Source: CANCDA01 sp043757205
GTDB taxonomy: Bacteria > Pseudomonadota > Gammaproteobacteria > Burkholderiales > Burkholderiaceae_C
Reading direction: 5' to 3'
Length of the DNA: 11,083 bases
Assembly (NCBI GenBank): GCA_043757205.1
Contig: JAYVPU010000041.1
Span: 1-11,083, forward strand
Part shown: piece by piece, positions 1 to 6,348 of the stretch
Position numbering within the stretch: position 1 is the first letter of the stretch
Layout of the letters: each line of letters starts with the position of its first letter
Program-made: the position numbers and the translations under genes
The notes under the pieces: model-generated
Database searches by the model: none
What the model was told of the DNA's origin: nothing
The model's input: only the letters and a program-made list of their open reading frames with translations

Positions 1-1251
1 CCGCAGGGCTGGGCCCAGTTCAGCCACGTGAAGATGCGCGACTACCGCTGGGGCATCTTCCTGAATCCCGGTGCGGCCGACCGCGCGATCCATTTCGGCG
101 ACCACAAGGGCGAGAAAGCCTGGCAAGACGTACCCGGTGAGCACCGCGCTAACCTGCGCCGCATCATCGTCACGCAAGGGGACACAGAGCCCGCGTCGGT
201 GGAGCAGCAGCGTCACCTGGGCCTCACCGCGCCCAGCATGTACGACCTGCGCAACCTGTACCAGATCAACGTCGAAGAAGGTCGCCATCTGTGGGCCATG
301 GTCTATCTGTTGCACAAACACTTTGGCCGCGATGGCCGAGAAGAAGCCGAGGCCCTGTTAGAGCGCCGCAGCGGAGACGCCAACAACCCGCGCATCCTGG
401 GGGCCTTCAACGAGGCCACACCGGATTGGTTGGCCTTCTTCATGTTCACCTACTTCACCGACCGCGACGGGAAGTTCCAGCTTTGCGCGCTGGCCGAGAG
501 CGCGTTTGACCCGCTGGCGCGCACCACGAAGTTCATGCTGACCGAGGAAGCGCACCACATGTTTGTGGGTGAGTCCGGCATCTCGCGCGTGATCGCCCGC
601 ACCGTGGCCGCCATGAATGAGCTGCAGACCGACGACGTGACCAAGCTGCGCGCTGCCGGTGTGATTGATTTGCCCACCTTGCAGCGTTACCTCAACTTCC
701 ATTACAGCGTGACCATTGACCTGTTTGGTGCGGACGAGTCCAGCAACGCTGCCACCTTCTACTCCACCGGCATCAAGGGCCGCTTTGAAGAAGGCAAGCG
801 CGACGATGACCATGTGCTCAAAGGTCAAACCTACCGCATTCTGGAAGCCCGTGATGGTCAATTGGTCGAGAAAGAAGTGCCCCTGCTCAATGCCTTGAAC
901 GAGGTACTGCGGGACGACTTCATCAAGGACTCTGTGGCCGGTGTGGGCCGCTGGAACCGTGTGATTGAAAAAGCCGGTTTGCCACAGCGCCTGACGGTGC
1001 CGCACAAGGCGTTTCACCGTAACATCGGCGCGCTCTCTGGCGTCAAGGTCTCCCCCGATGGCCGCGTGGTGAGTGCGGTGGAATGGCAGGCCAACGAAGC
1101 CAAGTGGCTCCCCAGCGCCGAAGACCGCGCCTATGTGGCCAGCCTGATGGGCCGCGTCGTCGAGCCCGGCAAGTTTGCCAACTGGATCGCGCCGCCGGTC
1201 ATGGGCATCAACCGCCAGCCGGTGGATTTTGAGTACGTTCGCTTCAATTGA
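1..1251 (+). CDS. boxB: Benzoyl-CoA 2,3-epoxidase, oxygenase subunit BoxB (5' end outside window)
   Basis: BoxB is the di-iron oxygenase that, with the reductase BoxA, uses O2 and NADPH to turn benzoyl-CoA into its 2,3-epoxide in the aerobic box pathway; it acts in the cytoplasm. The frame is open to base 1, where it reads PQGWAQFSHV, so the GTG at 28 is internal and not a start. 416 residues are visible. Numbering from the GTG codon, the candidate iron ligands are Glu54, Glu84, His87, Asp145, Glu174 and His177. Their spacing matches the ligands I recall for Azoarcus evansii BoxB (E120, E150, H153, D211, E240, H243), which implies about 57 missing residues and a total near 473, the family's usual length. 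The C-terminus FEYVRFN is intact. BoxC, the ring-opening enzyme, may lie upstream, but this is not visible. Confidence 0.96.
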   Translation, partial: PQGWAQFSHVKMRDYRWGIFLNPGAADRAIHFGDHKGEKAWQDVPGEHRANLRRIIVTQGDTEPASVEQQRHLGLTAPSMYDLRNLYQINVEEGRHLWAMVYLLHKHFGRDGREEAEALLERRSGDANNPRILGAFNEATPDWLAFFMFTYFTDRDGKFQLCALAESAFDPLARTTKFMLTEEAHHMFVGESGISRVIARTVAAMNELQTDDVTKLRAAGVIDLPTLQRYLNFHYSVTIDLFGADESSNAATFYSTGIKGRFEEGKRDDDHVLKGQTYRILEARDGQLVEKEVPLLNALNEVLRDDFIKDSVAGVGRWNRVIEKAGLPQRLTVPHKAFHRNIGALSGVKVSPDGRVVSAVEWQANEAKWLPSAEDRAYVASLMGRVVEPGKFANWIAPPVMGINRQPVDFEYVRFN

Positions 1252-1275
1252 TCACTGAGGTTTGAGAGAGACAAT

Positions 1276-1302
1276 ACAGGGGGCCCACGTAGCCCCCTGT
1301 TT
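1276..1302 (+). terminator. Hairpin between boxB and boxA, possible attenuator
   Basis: ACAGGGGGC (1276-1284) pairs perfectly with GCCCCCTGT (1292-1300) around the 7-base loop CCACGTA. It lies 24 bases after the boxB stop. Only three T residues (1300-1302) follow, so it resembles a weak intrinsic terminator. It could also stabilise the boxB 3' end after processing. Either role would let the cell make more BoxB than BoxA from one transcript. The stem is directly seen; the role is inferred. Confidence 0.6.
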
Positions 1303-1331
1303 CAATCGAGAAAACTGTTTTGGAGAGCGCC

Positions 1332-2621
1332 ATGGACATCAGTGAAACCCTTGTGATCAAGCAGCACCTGATCGACCCCGAAATCTGCATCCGCTGCAAC
1401 ACCTGCGAGGCCATCTGCCCGGTGCAGGCGATCACGCACGATGATCGCAACTACGTGGTCGATGCCGACAAGTGCAATCTGTGCATGGACTGCATTTCGC
1501 CTTGCCCGACGGGCTCCATTGACAACTGGCGCATGGTGTTCAAGGCCAAGGCCTACACGCCGACTGAGCAATTGGGCTGGGATGAGTTGCCTGCTGAAGT
1601 GCCTCTACCCGAAGGCGTGAATGCTGACGCAGCCGCACCCGCTGCACAAGCCCAAAGTACGTCGCAAGCCGTGCCGCAAACCCAACTCGAATCGGGTGAG
1701 ACAGCCTTTGTGTCATCGGCCTGGGGCGCCACATTGCCGCCCTGGTCGGCAGCACACGCTTACACCAATCTTTATGGCCCCAAGACGGGGCCAAGCACCG
1801 CCACCGTGACGGGCAACTTCCGCGTGACGGAGGTCGGCCAGACGGCGGGCAGTGACTACGACACCCATCACGTCGTGCTGGACTTTGGCGCCATGCCCTT
1901 CCCCGTTCTGGAAGGCCAGTCCATCGGCATCTTGCCACCCGGTGTGGACGACAAAGGCAAGCCGCACTTTGCCCGCCAGTACTCGATTGCCAGCCCACGC
2001 AATGGCGAGCGCCCCGGTTACAACAATGTCTCGCTCACCATCAAACGGGTATTGGAGGACCACCAGGGCCAACCGGTGCGCGGTGTGGGCTCCAACTACA
2101 TGTGCGACCTGAAGGTGGGTGACACAGTGCAAGTGATCGGCCCCTTTGGCAGCTCGTTCCTGATGCCCAATCACCCGAAGTCCAACATCGTGATGATCTG
2201 CACCGGTACCGGCAGCGCCCCCATGCGTGCCATGACCGAGTGGCGGCGTCGCCTGCGAGCAACGGGCAAGTTTGAAGGTGGCAAATTGATGCTGTTCTTC
2301 GGTGCACGCACCCAAGCCGAACTGCCCTACTTTGGCCCCTTGCAAAACTTGCCCAAAGATTTCATCGACATTCATTTCGCCTTTTCCCGCACACTTGGCC
2401 AACCCAAACGCTACGTACAGGATGCGATGCGTGAGCGCGCTGCTGATCTAGTGGCTTTGCTCAAAGACGGCAACAGCCACTTTTACGTGTGTGGTCTCAA
2501 GAGCATGGAAGAGGGCGTGGTGCTGGCCTTGCGTGATGTGGCGCAACAGGCGGGTTTGGATTGGGCAGTAGTGGGTGCAGCTTTGAAACGCGAAGGACGT
2601 TTGCACTTGGAGACCTACTGA
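1332..2621 (+). CDS. boxA: Benzoyl-CoA 2,3-epoxidase, reductase subunit BoxA
   Basis: BoxA passes electrons from NADPH through FAD and iron-sulfur clusters to BoxB. The 429-residue product starts with a two-cluster 4Fe-4S ferredoxin domain: C19-x2-C22-x2-C25-x3-C29-P and C48-x2-C51-x2-C54-x3-C58-P. A low-complexity Ala/Gln linker (about 97-120) joins it to a ferredoxin-NADP reductase module. That module has the FAD motif RQYS (215-218), the nucleotide-binding stretch CTGTGSAPMRA (290-300), FFGAR (322-326), FYVCG (384-388) and a terminal ETY ending in the aromatic residue usual for this fold. I chose ATG 1332 because GGAGAG (1322-1327) sits 4 bases ahead and the protein then begins like other BoxA proteins; an in-frame TTG at 1320 would overlap that site. 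The 80-base gap from boxB suggests one operon. Confidence 0.96.
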   Translation: MDISETLVIKQHLIDPEICIRCNTCEAICPVQAITHDDRNYVVDADKCNLCMDCISPCPTGSIDNWRMVFKAKAYTPTEQLGWDELPAEVPLPEGVNADAAAPAAQAQSTSQAVPQTQLESGETAFVSSAWGATLPPWSAAHAYTNLYGPKTGPSTATVTGNFRVTEVGQTAGSDYDTHHVVLDFGAMPFPVLEGQSIGILPPGVDDKGKPHFARQYSIASPRNGERPGYNNVSLTIKRVLEDHQGQPVRGVGSNYMCDLKVGDTVQVIGPFGSSFLMPNHPKSNIVMICTGTGSAPMRAMTEWRRRLRATGKFEGGKLMLFFGARTQAELPYFGPLQNLPKDFIDIHFAFSRTLGQPKRYVQDAMRERAADLVALLKDGNSHFYVCGLKSMEEGVVLALRDVAQQAGLDWAVVGAALKREGRLHLETY

Positions 2622-2647
2622 AGCCTTGTGGGGTAAAGACCTCGCGG

Positions 2648-2752
2648 GATCAGGTCGGCGTCGCACTCAGCTCCGCGGCTGTCCCCCGTGGCGGCCTAGG
2701 GCCGCCGACTCCTCCTTGATGCCGCTGCGCTGAGCGCGACGCCGACCTGATC
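2648..2752. repeat. Long inverted repeat with nested hairpin, REP- or MITE-like
   Basis: A perfect 17-base arm (2648-2664, GATCAGGTCGGCGTCGC) is matched by its reverse complement at 2736-2752. Pairing continues inward to 2679/2721 with three mismatches, giving arms of about 32 bases. Inside the loop a second perfect hairpin, GGCGGCC (2690-2696) with GGCCGCC (2700-2706), surrounds a 3-base turn. The result is a two-tier cruciform of 105 bases. Such compact GC-rich palindromes are typical of dispersed intergenic repeats; copy number cannot be judged from one window. Confidence 0.65.
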
Positions 2753-2809
2753 TTGCCAACCTGGTTAACGCAGCCGGTATTTGACTGCAGCACTCCAGTC
2801 ATGCTTGCT

Positions 2810-2921
2810 GCCTCGGCGCTTGGGGTGAATGGCGTAGCGAGGACTTGGGGTTTTGCCAAATCAAGGAGGAGCCCGAAGGGCGGAGGACATTCGCGGAGCC
2901 ACTTACCCCAAGTGCCGAGGC
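2810..2921 (+). repeat. Second long inverted repeat, possible structured RNA or palindromic element
   Basis: The arm 2810-2832 (starting GCCTCGGCGCTTGGGG) pairs with 2899-2921 over 23 positions with three departures. Read as plus-strand RNA, two of these are G-U wobbles and one is an A-C mismatch, so the plus-strand transcript folds better than the minus. Pairing continues inside with C2833/G2898 and GCGA (2837-2840)/TCGC (2891-2894). The apical part holds a small hairpin, GCCC-GAA-GGGC (2871-2881), flanked on both sides by GGAGGA (2865-2870 and 2882-2887). CTTGGGG occurs twice (2819-2825 and 2844-2850), and either copy could pair with CCCCAAG (2906-2912), allowing alternative folds. I do not recognise a known RNA family. 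Confidence 0.55.
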
Positions 2922-2989
2922 GTACACAAGCGTAGGCGAACACCAACCAAGTTTGAGACACAATCACATTTTTTGAGAAAGAAACCGAC

Positions 2990-4192
2990 ATGATCCAAGC
3001 CTTCATCTGCGACGCACAACGCACCCCCTTTGGCCGCTACGGCGGCGCTCTCTCATCGGTGCGTACCGACGACCTGGGTGCCTTGCCCATCAAAGCGCTG
3101 ATAGCGCGCAACACCAACGTCGATTGGGCTGCGGTGAGCGATGTGCTCTACGGCTGCGCCAACCAGGCCGGTGAGGACAACCGCAACGTGGCGCGCATGT
3201 CTGCACTGCTGGCCGGTCTGCCCATGGACGTGCCCGGTGCCACCCTTAACCGCTTGTGCGGCTCGGGCATGGACGCCGTGGGCACGGCGGCACGCGCCAT
3301 TCGCAGCGGCGAGGCTGAGCTGATGATTGCTGGTGGTGTGGAAAGCATGAGCCGCGCGCCCTTTGTCATGCCCAAGGCCGAGAGCGCCTTCAGTCGCACC
3401 AACGCCGTGTACGACACCACCATCGGCTGGCGCTTTGTGAACAAGCGCATGAAAGAGCTCTACGGTGTGGACTCCATGCCCGAGACCGCCGAAAACGTGG
3501 CGATCGATTTCAAAATCGAACGTCTGGCCCAAGACCAGATGGCCTTGCGTTCCCAACAAAACGCGGTCAAGGCGCAACTCAGCGGCTTCTTTGACGCCGA
3601 AATCACGCCGGTGAGCATCGCGCAAAAGAAGGGCGACGCCATCATCGTCAGTAAGGACGAGCATCCGCGTGACACCACCATCGAGTCACTGGCCAAACTC
3701 AAAGGCGTGGTGCGCCCTGACGGCACGGTGACAGCGGGCAATGCCTCGGGCGTGAACGACGGCGCGTGTGCCCTGCTGCTGGCCTCTGAGGCCGCCGCCA
3801 CGCGCTACGGCCTCACGCCACGCGCCCGCGTGGTCGGCATGGCCACGGCGGGCTTGGCCCCGCGCATCATGGGCTTTGGCCCAGCCCCGGCCACGCGCAA
3901 AGTGCTGGCGCTCACAGGCTTAAGTCTGGCGCAGATGGACGTGATCGAACTCAACGAAGCCTTCGCCGCCCAAGGCCTGGCTGTGCTGCGTGACTTGGGC
4001 TTGGCCGACGACGATGCCCGCGTCAACCCCAACGGCGGCGCGATTGCCCTGGGTCACCCCCTGGGGGCCAGCGGCGCACGACTGGTGATGACGGCAGTCA
4101 ACCAGTTGCACCGCATCGGTGGCCGCTACGCCTTGTGCACTATGTGTATTGGCGTGGGGCAGGGGATTGCGCTGATTGTTGAGCGGGTTTGA
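2990..4192 (+). CDS. pcaF: 3-oxoadipyl-CoA thiolase, PcaF type
   Basis: This thiolase splits 3-oxoadipyl-CoA with CoA into acetyl-CoA and succinyl-CoA, the last step of the beta-ketoadipate pathway and also the end of the box route. The 400-residue length is usual. Visible catalytic features are the nucleophile Cys90 in LNRLCGSGMDAV, the NEAFA motif (322-326), His356 in GGAIALGHPLGASGAR and the second active-site Cys386 in CTMCIGVGQG. The segment YDTTIGWRFVN (141-151), followed by YGVDSMPETAENVA, is characteristic of PcaF rather than of biosynthetic acetoacetyl-CoA thiolases. ATG 2990 has only a weak purine-rich site (2975-2981) upstream. Its position after boxA and beside an IclR-type regulator fits a shared lower pathway. 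A broader 3-ketoacyl-CoA thiolase role is possible but less likely. Confidence 0.93.
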   Translation: MIQAFICDAQRTPFGRYGGALSSVRTDDLGALPIKALIARNTNVDWAAVSDVLYGCANQAGEDNRNVARMSALLAGLPMDVPGATLNRLCGSGMDAVGTAARAIRSGEAELMIAGGVESMSRAPFVMPKAESAFSRTNAVYDTTIGWRFVNKRMKELYGVDSMPETAENVAIDFKIERLAQDQMALRSQQNAVKAQLSGFFDAEITPVSIAQKKGDAIIVSKDEHPRDTTIESLAKLKGVVRPDGTVTAGNASGVNDGACALLLASEAAATRYGLTPRARVVGMATAGLAPRIMGFGPAPATRKVLALTGLSLAQMDVIELNEAFAAQGLAVLRDLGLADDDARVNPNGGAIALGHPLGASGARLVMTAVNQLHRIGGRYALCTMCIGVGQGIALIVERV

Positions 4193-4969
4193 TCAAAGCA
4201 GATTGCGCATTGCCCGCGCGGTCTCCTGCAACACCGGCAAGACGCGCTTGACCGCGTCTTCGCTGCTCTCTTGCCCCATCAGCATAGAGACGTTGAGCCC
4301 GCCGAGCAGCGTGCCGTTGCGGTCTTGCAAGGGCACGGCCAGGCCGCGAAAACCCAGTTCGTATTGCTGTTCTGAGATGGCCCAGCCTTGGGCGCGGATG
4401 CGTTCGAAATCTGCCGCCATGCGCTCTTTACTGGTGATGGTGTGCGGGGTGTAGGCCCTGAGCGTGGCGGTGTCCAGCCACTGCGCCACGGCCTCGGGCG
4501 TGCGCAGGGCCAGCATCAGCAGGCCTGCGGCAGTCACCTGCGCCGGGGCGCGTGAACCCAGCACAAAACCGGTGTTGATGCTTCTTTGGGCTCCGTTGCG
4601 GGCGATGTACACCGTCTCATCGTCATCCAGCACGCTCAGGTAGGCAATCTCGCTCGTGCCTGCGGTGATGCGCTGTAAGAAGGGCTGCACTGTGCGCGGC
4701 AAGCGGGCAGATTCCAGGTAACTTTGGCCCAGCCGCAGCACGCGTGGCGTCAGCCAAAACAGCTTGCCGTCACTGGCCACAAACCCCAGATGGAACAGAG
4801 TGAGTAGATAGCGCCGTGCGGCGGTGCGGGTGATGCCGCAGCGCTGACCGGCCTGGCTGGCCGTCTGGCGCGGGTTGGCGTCGTCAAAGGACTCGATGAT
4901 GGACAGGCCTTTTTCCAGACCGGCAATCCAGTCGCGTTTGTCTAGGGGGGCCGGGGTGGCTAAATCCAT
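4193..4969 (-). CDS. IclR-family regulator, PcaR/PcaU/PobR branch
   Basis: The 258-residue product has the two-domain IclR layout: an N-terminal winged helix-turn-helix (about 13-75) and a C-terminal effector domain (about 85-258). The opening DWIAGLEKGLSIIESF (13-28) and the HTH segment CGITRTAARRYLLTL (44-58) are hallmarks of the branch that controls protocatechuate, 4-hydroxybenzoate and beta-ketoadipate genes. Members of this branch usually respond to such a pathway acid and can activate or repress. The gene is divergent from the ABC-transporter operon and faces two operator-like palindromes, so it probably controls that operon and itself. It meets pcaF stop-to-stop. The effector cannot be read from sequence, so I give no specific symbol. 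The start at 4969 has only a weak ribosome site. Confidence 0.92.
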   Translation of the reverse strand: MDLATPAPLDKRDWIAGLEKGLSIIESFDDANPRQTASQAGQRCGITRTAARRYLLTLFHLGFVASDGKLFWLTPRVLRLGQSYLESARLPRTVQPFLQRITAGTSEIAYLSVLDDDETVYIARNGAQRSINTGFVLGSRAPAQVTAAGLLMLALRTPEAVAQWLDTATLRAYTPHTITSKERMAADFERIRAQGWAISEQQYELGFRGLAVPLQDRNGTLLGGLNVSMLMGQESSEDAVKRVLPVLQETARAMRNLL

Positions 4970-5022
4970 GAGCGGCTCAGGTGCTTTGGAATCACTGTGA
5001 CTTGAGGGGAAACCCTAGTTTC

Positions 5023-5037
5023 GTTCGATTATCGAAC
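5023..5037. promoter_or_regulatory. Putative IclR-type operator 1
   Basis: GTTCGATTATCGAAC is a perfect palindrome with 7-bp arms and a central T. It closely resembles the 15-bp PcaR/PobR-type site as I recall it (GTTCGATAATCGCAC). It lies 54 bases upstream of the iclR-type gene's start. Confidence 0.75.
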
Positions 5038-5057
5038 TTTTATGTTCGTTAATCGAA
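5028..5057 (-). promoter_or_regulatory. Candidate promoter of the iclR-type gene, overlapping both operators
   Basis: On the minus strand TTCGAT (5057-5052) and GATAAT (5033-5028) are 18 bases apart. The -10 fits well (5 of 6) and the -35 poorly. Each box lies within one of the operator palindromes, which would suit autoregulation. A near mirror-image pair exists on the plus strand (TTCGAT 5024-5029, GTTAAT 5048-5053, 18-base spacer) and could serve the transporter operon. Both are weak predictions. Confidence 0.3.
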
Positions 5058-5060
5058 CAT
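5042..5060. promoter_or_regulatory. Putative IclR-type operator 2
   Basis: ATGTTCGTTAATCGAACAT is palindromic except for one mismatched pair and shares the GTTCG(N)5CGAAC core with operator 1. Its centre (5051) lies 21 bp from the centre of operator 1 (5030), two helical turns, so both sites face the same side of the DNA. Confidence 0.72.
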
Positions 5061-5073
5061 TTTGCATGCAAAA
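5060..5073. promoter_or_regulatory. Perfect 14-bp palindrome TTTTGCATGCAAAA
   Basis: The palindrome abuts operator 2 and contains two adjacent TGCA units. It looks like a binding site for a second regulator or a second element of the same control region. It differs in sequence from the GTTCG operators. Confidence 0.4.
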
Positions 5074-5167
5074 GCTTTAGTCGATCAGCGATGAACTGGC
5101 TAGAGTTCAGGGTTTCCATTCGGCCACAGGCATCGTGAGTGGCGCCAACTTCACATTAGGATTATTG

Positions 5168-6319
5168 ATGAACAAACGGTTTGCTCTTAAATTAATAGCC
5201 GCTTGTGCTCTGTCTATAAGCGACTCAGCTTCTTTTGGCCAAGAAGTTATCAAAATTTCCAACATCGTGGAGCTCTCTGGTGCTGGGGCCTCGGCAGGCA
5301 CCAATTTCAAAAATGGTGTGGAGCTGGCGGTCAAGGAGATCAACGCGGCGGGCGGCATCTTGGGCAAAAAGATCCAGAGCACCACGTCAGACACGCAGAC
5401 CAACCCCGGCGTGGCCAAAGGTTTGACGCAAAAAGCGGTGGACGACGGCGTGTTCGCCATCTACGGCCCAGTGTTCTCGGGCTCCATCATGGTCAGCATG
5501 GCCGATTCGCGCCGCGCCGAGGTGCCCAACTTCACCGGCGGTGAGGCGGCCAGCATCACGGCCCAGGGAAACCCCTATGTGTTTCGCACCAGCTTTGGCC
5601 AGTCCAGCAGCTTCCCCAAGTTGGCGCGCTACATCAACGCCAAGGCCAAGACCCTGGCTGTGATTTATGTGAACAACGATTTCGGCAAGGGAGGGCGTGA
5701 CGCCATCGCCAAAAACCTGGAAGGCACGGCCACCAAGATTGTGGCCGACATCTCCACCGACTCGGGTCAGGTGGACTTTTCTGCTGCCGTGCTCAAAGCC
5801 AAGCAAAGCAATGCGGATGCGGTGTTTGTCTATACCAATGAAGAAGAATCGGCCCGCGCCCTGCGCGAGTTGCGCAAGCAAAACTGGACCAAACCCATCA
5901 TTGGTGAGACCACGCTGACCGGTCAAAAAGTGATTGAGTTGGCCGGTGATGCCGCCAACGGTGCCGTGGCGCACGTCGGCCTGACGGTCGATGCTCCCAA
6001 CCCTTTGATGTTGGCCTTCAAAGGCAAGTTCTATCAGGCTTACCAGTACATCTCGGACCACAACGGCATCAAGGGCTATATGGGCGTCTATACCCTGAAG
6101 GCTGCCATTGAAAAAGCGGGCAAGTTGGATCGCAAGGCCGTGGCCCAGGCCATGAAGGGCCTGCATATCAGCGCCAAAAAATACCCTGGCATCATCATGG
6201 ACGTGACCTTTGACGACAAGGGCGACCTGGATCGCGAAAGCTTCATGGTGGAGGTGAAAAATGGCCGCCAGGTGGTGGTGGAAACCTTGCCTGCGGTTGG
6301 CAACATTGCCAAAAAATAA
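5168..6319 (+). CDS. Periplasmic substrate-binding protein of a Liv/HAA-type ABC importer
   Basis: The 383-residue product is a type I periplasmic binding protein of the branched-chain amino acid/aromatic acid group. It would capture the substrate in the periplasm and deliver it to the permeases encoded next. A signal peptide covers about residues 1-24 (basic MNKR, hydrophobic stretch, likely cut near SFG-Q25). Family features include the N-terminal strand IKISNIVELSG, followed by NGVELAVKEINAAGGI (49-64), the hinge region FAIYGPVFSGS (96-106) and VIYVNNDFGKGG (165-176). ATG 5168 is preferred over GTG 5135 because AGGA (5158-5161) lies 6 bases ahead and the signal peptide then starts correctly. 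The first 25 or so codons are AT-rich and include TTA and ATA, unlike the rest. Context points to an aromatic or hydroaromatic acid rather than leucine. Confidence 0.92.
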   Translation: MNKRFALKLIAACALSISDSASFGQEVIKISNIVELSGAGASAGTNFKNGVELAVKEINAAGGILGKKIQSTTSDTQTNPGVAKGLTQKAVDDGVFAIYGPVFSGSIMVSMADSRRAEVPNFTGGEAASITAQGNPYVFRTSFGQSSSFPKLARYINAKAKTLAVIYVNNDFGKGGRDAIAKNLEGTATKIVADISTDSGQVDFSAAVLKAKQSNADAVFVYTNEEESARALRELRKQNWTKPIIGETTLTGQKVIELAGDAANGAVAHVGLTVDAPNPLMLAFKGKFYQAYQYISDHNGIKGYMGVYTLKAAIEKAGKLDRKAVAQAMKGLHISAKKYPGIIMDVTFDDKGDLDRESFMVEVKNGRQVVVETLPAVGNIAKK

Positions 6320-6348
6320 GCCTTAAAACAAGCAGCCCTGGGGATGCC

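Larger units (their letters stand above)
2622..2989. other. 368-base gene-free, highly palindromic region between boxA and pcaF
   Basis: No credible coding frame is present. The region carries three consecutive hairpin-forming segments: a long imperfect inverted repeat at 2648-2752, a small 6-bp hairpin at 2782-2801 (TGACTG/CAGTCA), and a second long inverted repeat at 2810-2921. The last 68 bases turn AT-richer, with a T6 run at 2969-2974 and a weak purine-rich ribosome site (GAGAAAG, 2975-2981) before the pcaF start. I see no convincing sigma70 promoter. The hairpins may end the box transcript, but none is followed by a T-run at its base. Confidence 0.75.

Noticed and set aside
2753..2935. 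60-residue plus-strand frame between boxA and pcaF
   Set aside because: It has no ribosome site, crosses palindromic arms and has low-complexity Arg/Ser composition.
2889..2993. Possible 34-residue frame after GGAGGA, starting ATT and overlapping pcaF as ATGA
   Set aside because: ATT starts are very rare, the frame runs through the inverted-repeat arm and the peptide looks random.
5008..5117. 9-bp inverted repeat GGAAACCCT (5008-5016) and AGGGTTTCC (5109-5117)
   Set aside because: Short, 92 bases apart and without extension; it could be chance, although it flanks the operator region.
5135..5167. GTG start giving an 11-residue longer binding protein
   Set aside because: It has no good ribosome site and would bury the basic n-region of the signal peptide; ATG 5168 has AGGA at proper distance.
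5168..5206. Lipobox-like IAAC (residues 10-13) in the binding protein
   Set aside because: A 12-residue lipoprotein signal would be too short, and further signal-peptide-like sequence follows to about residue 24.
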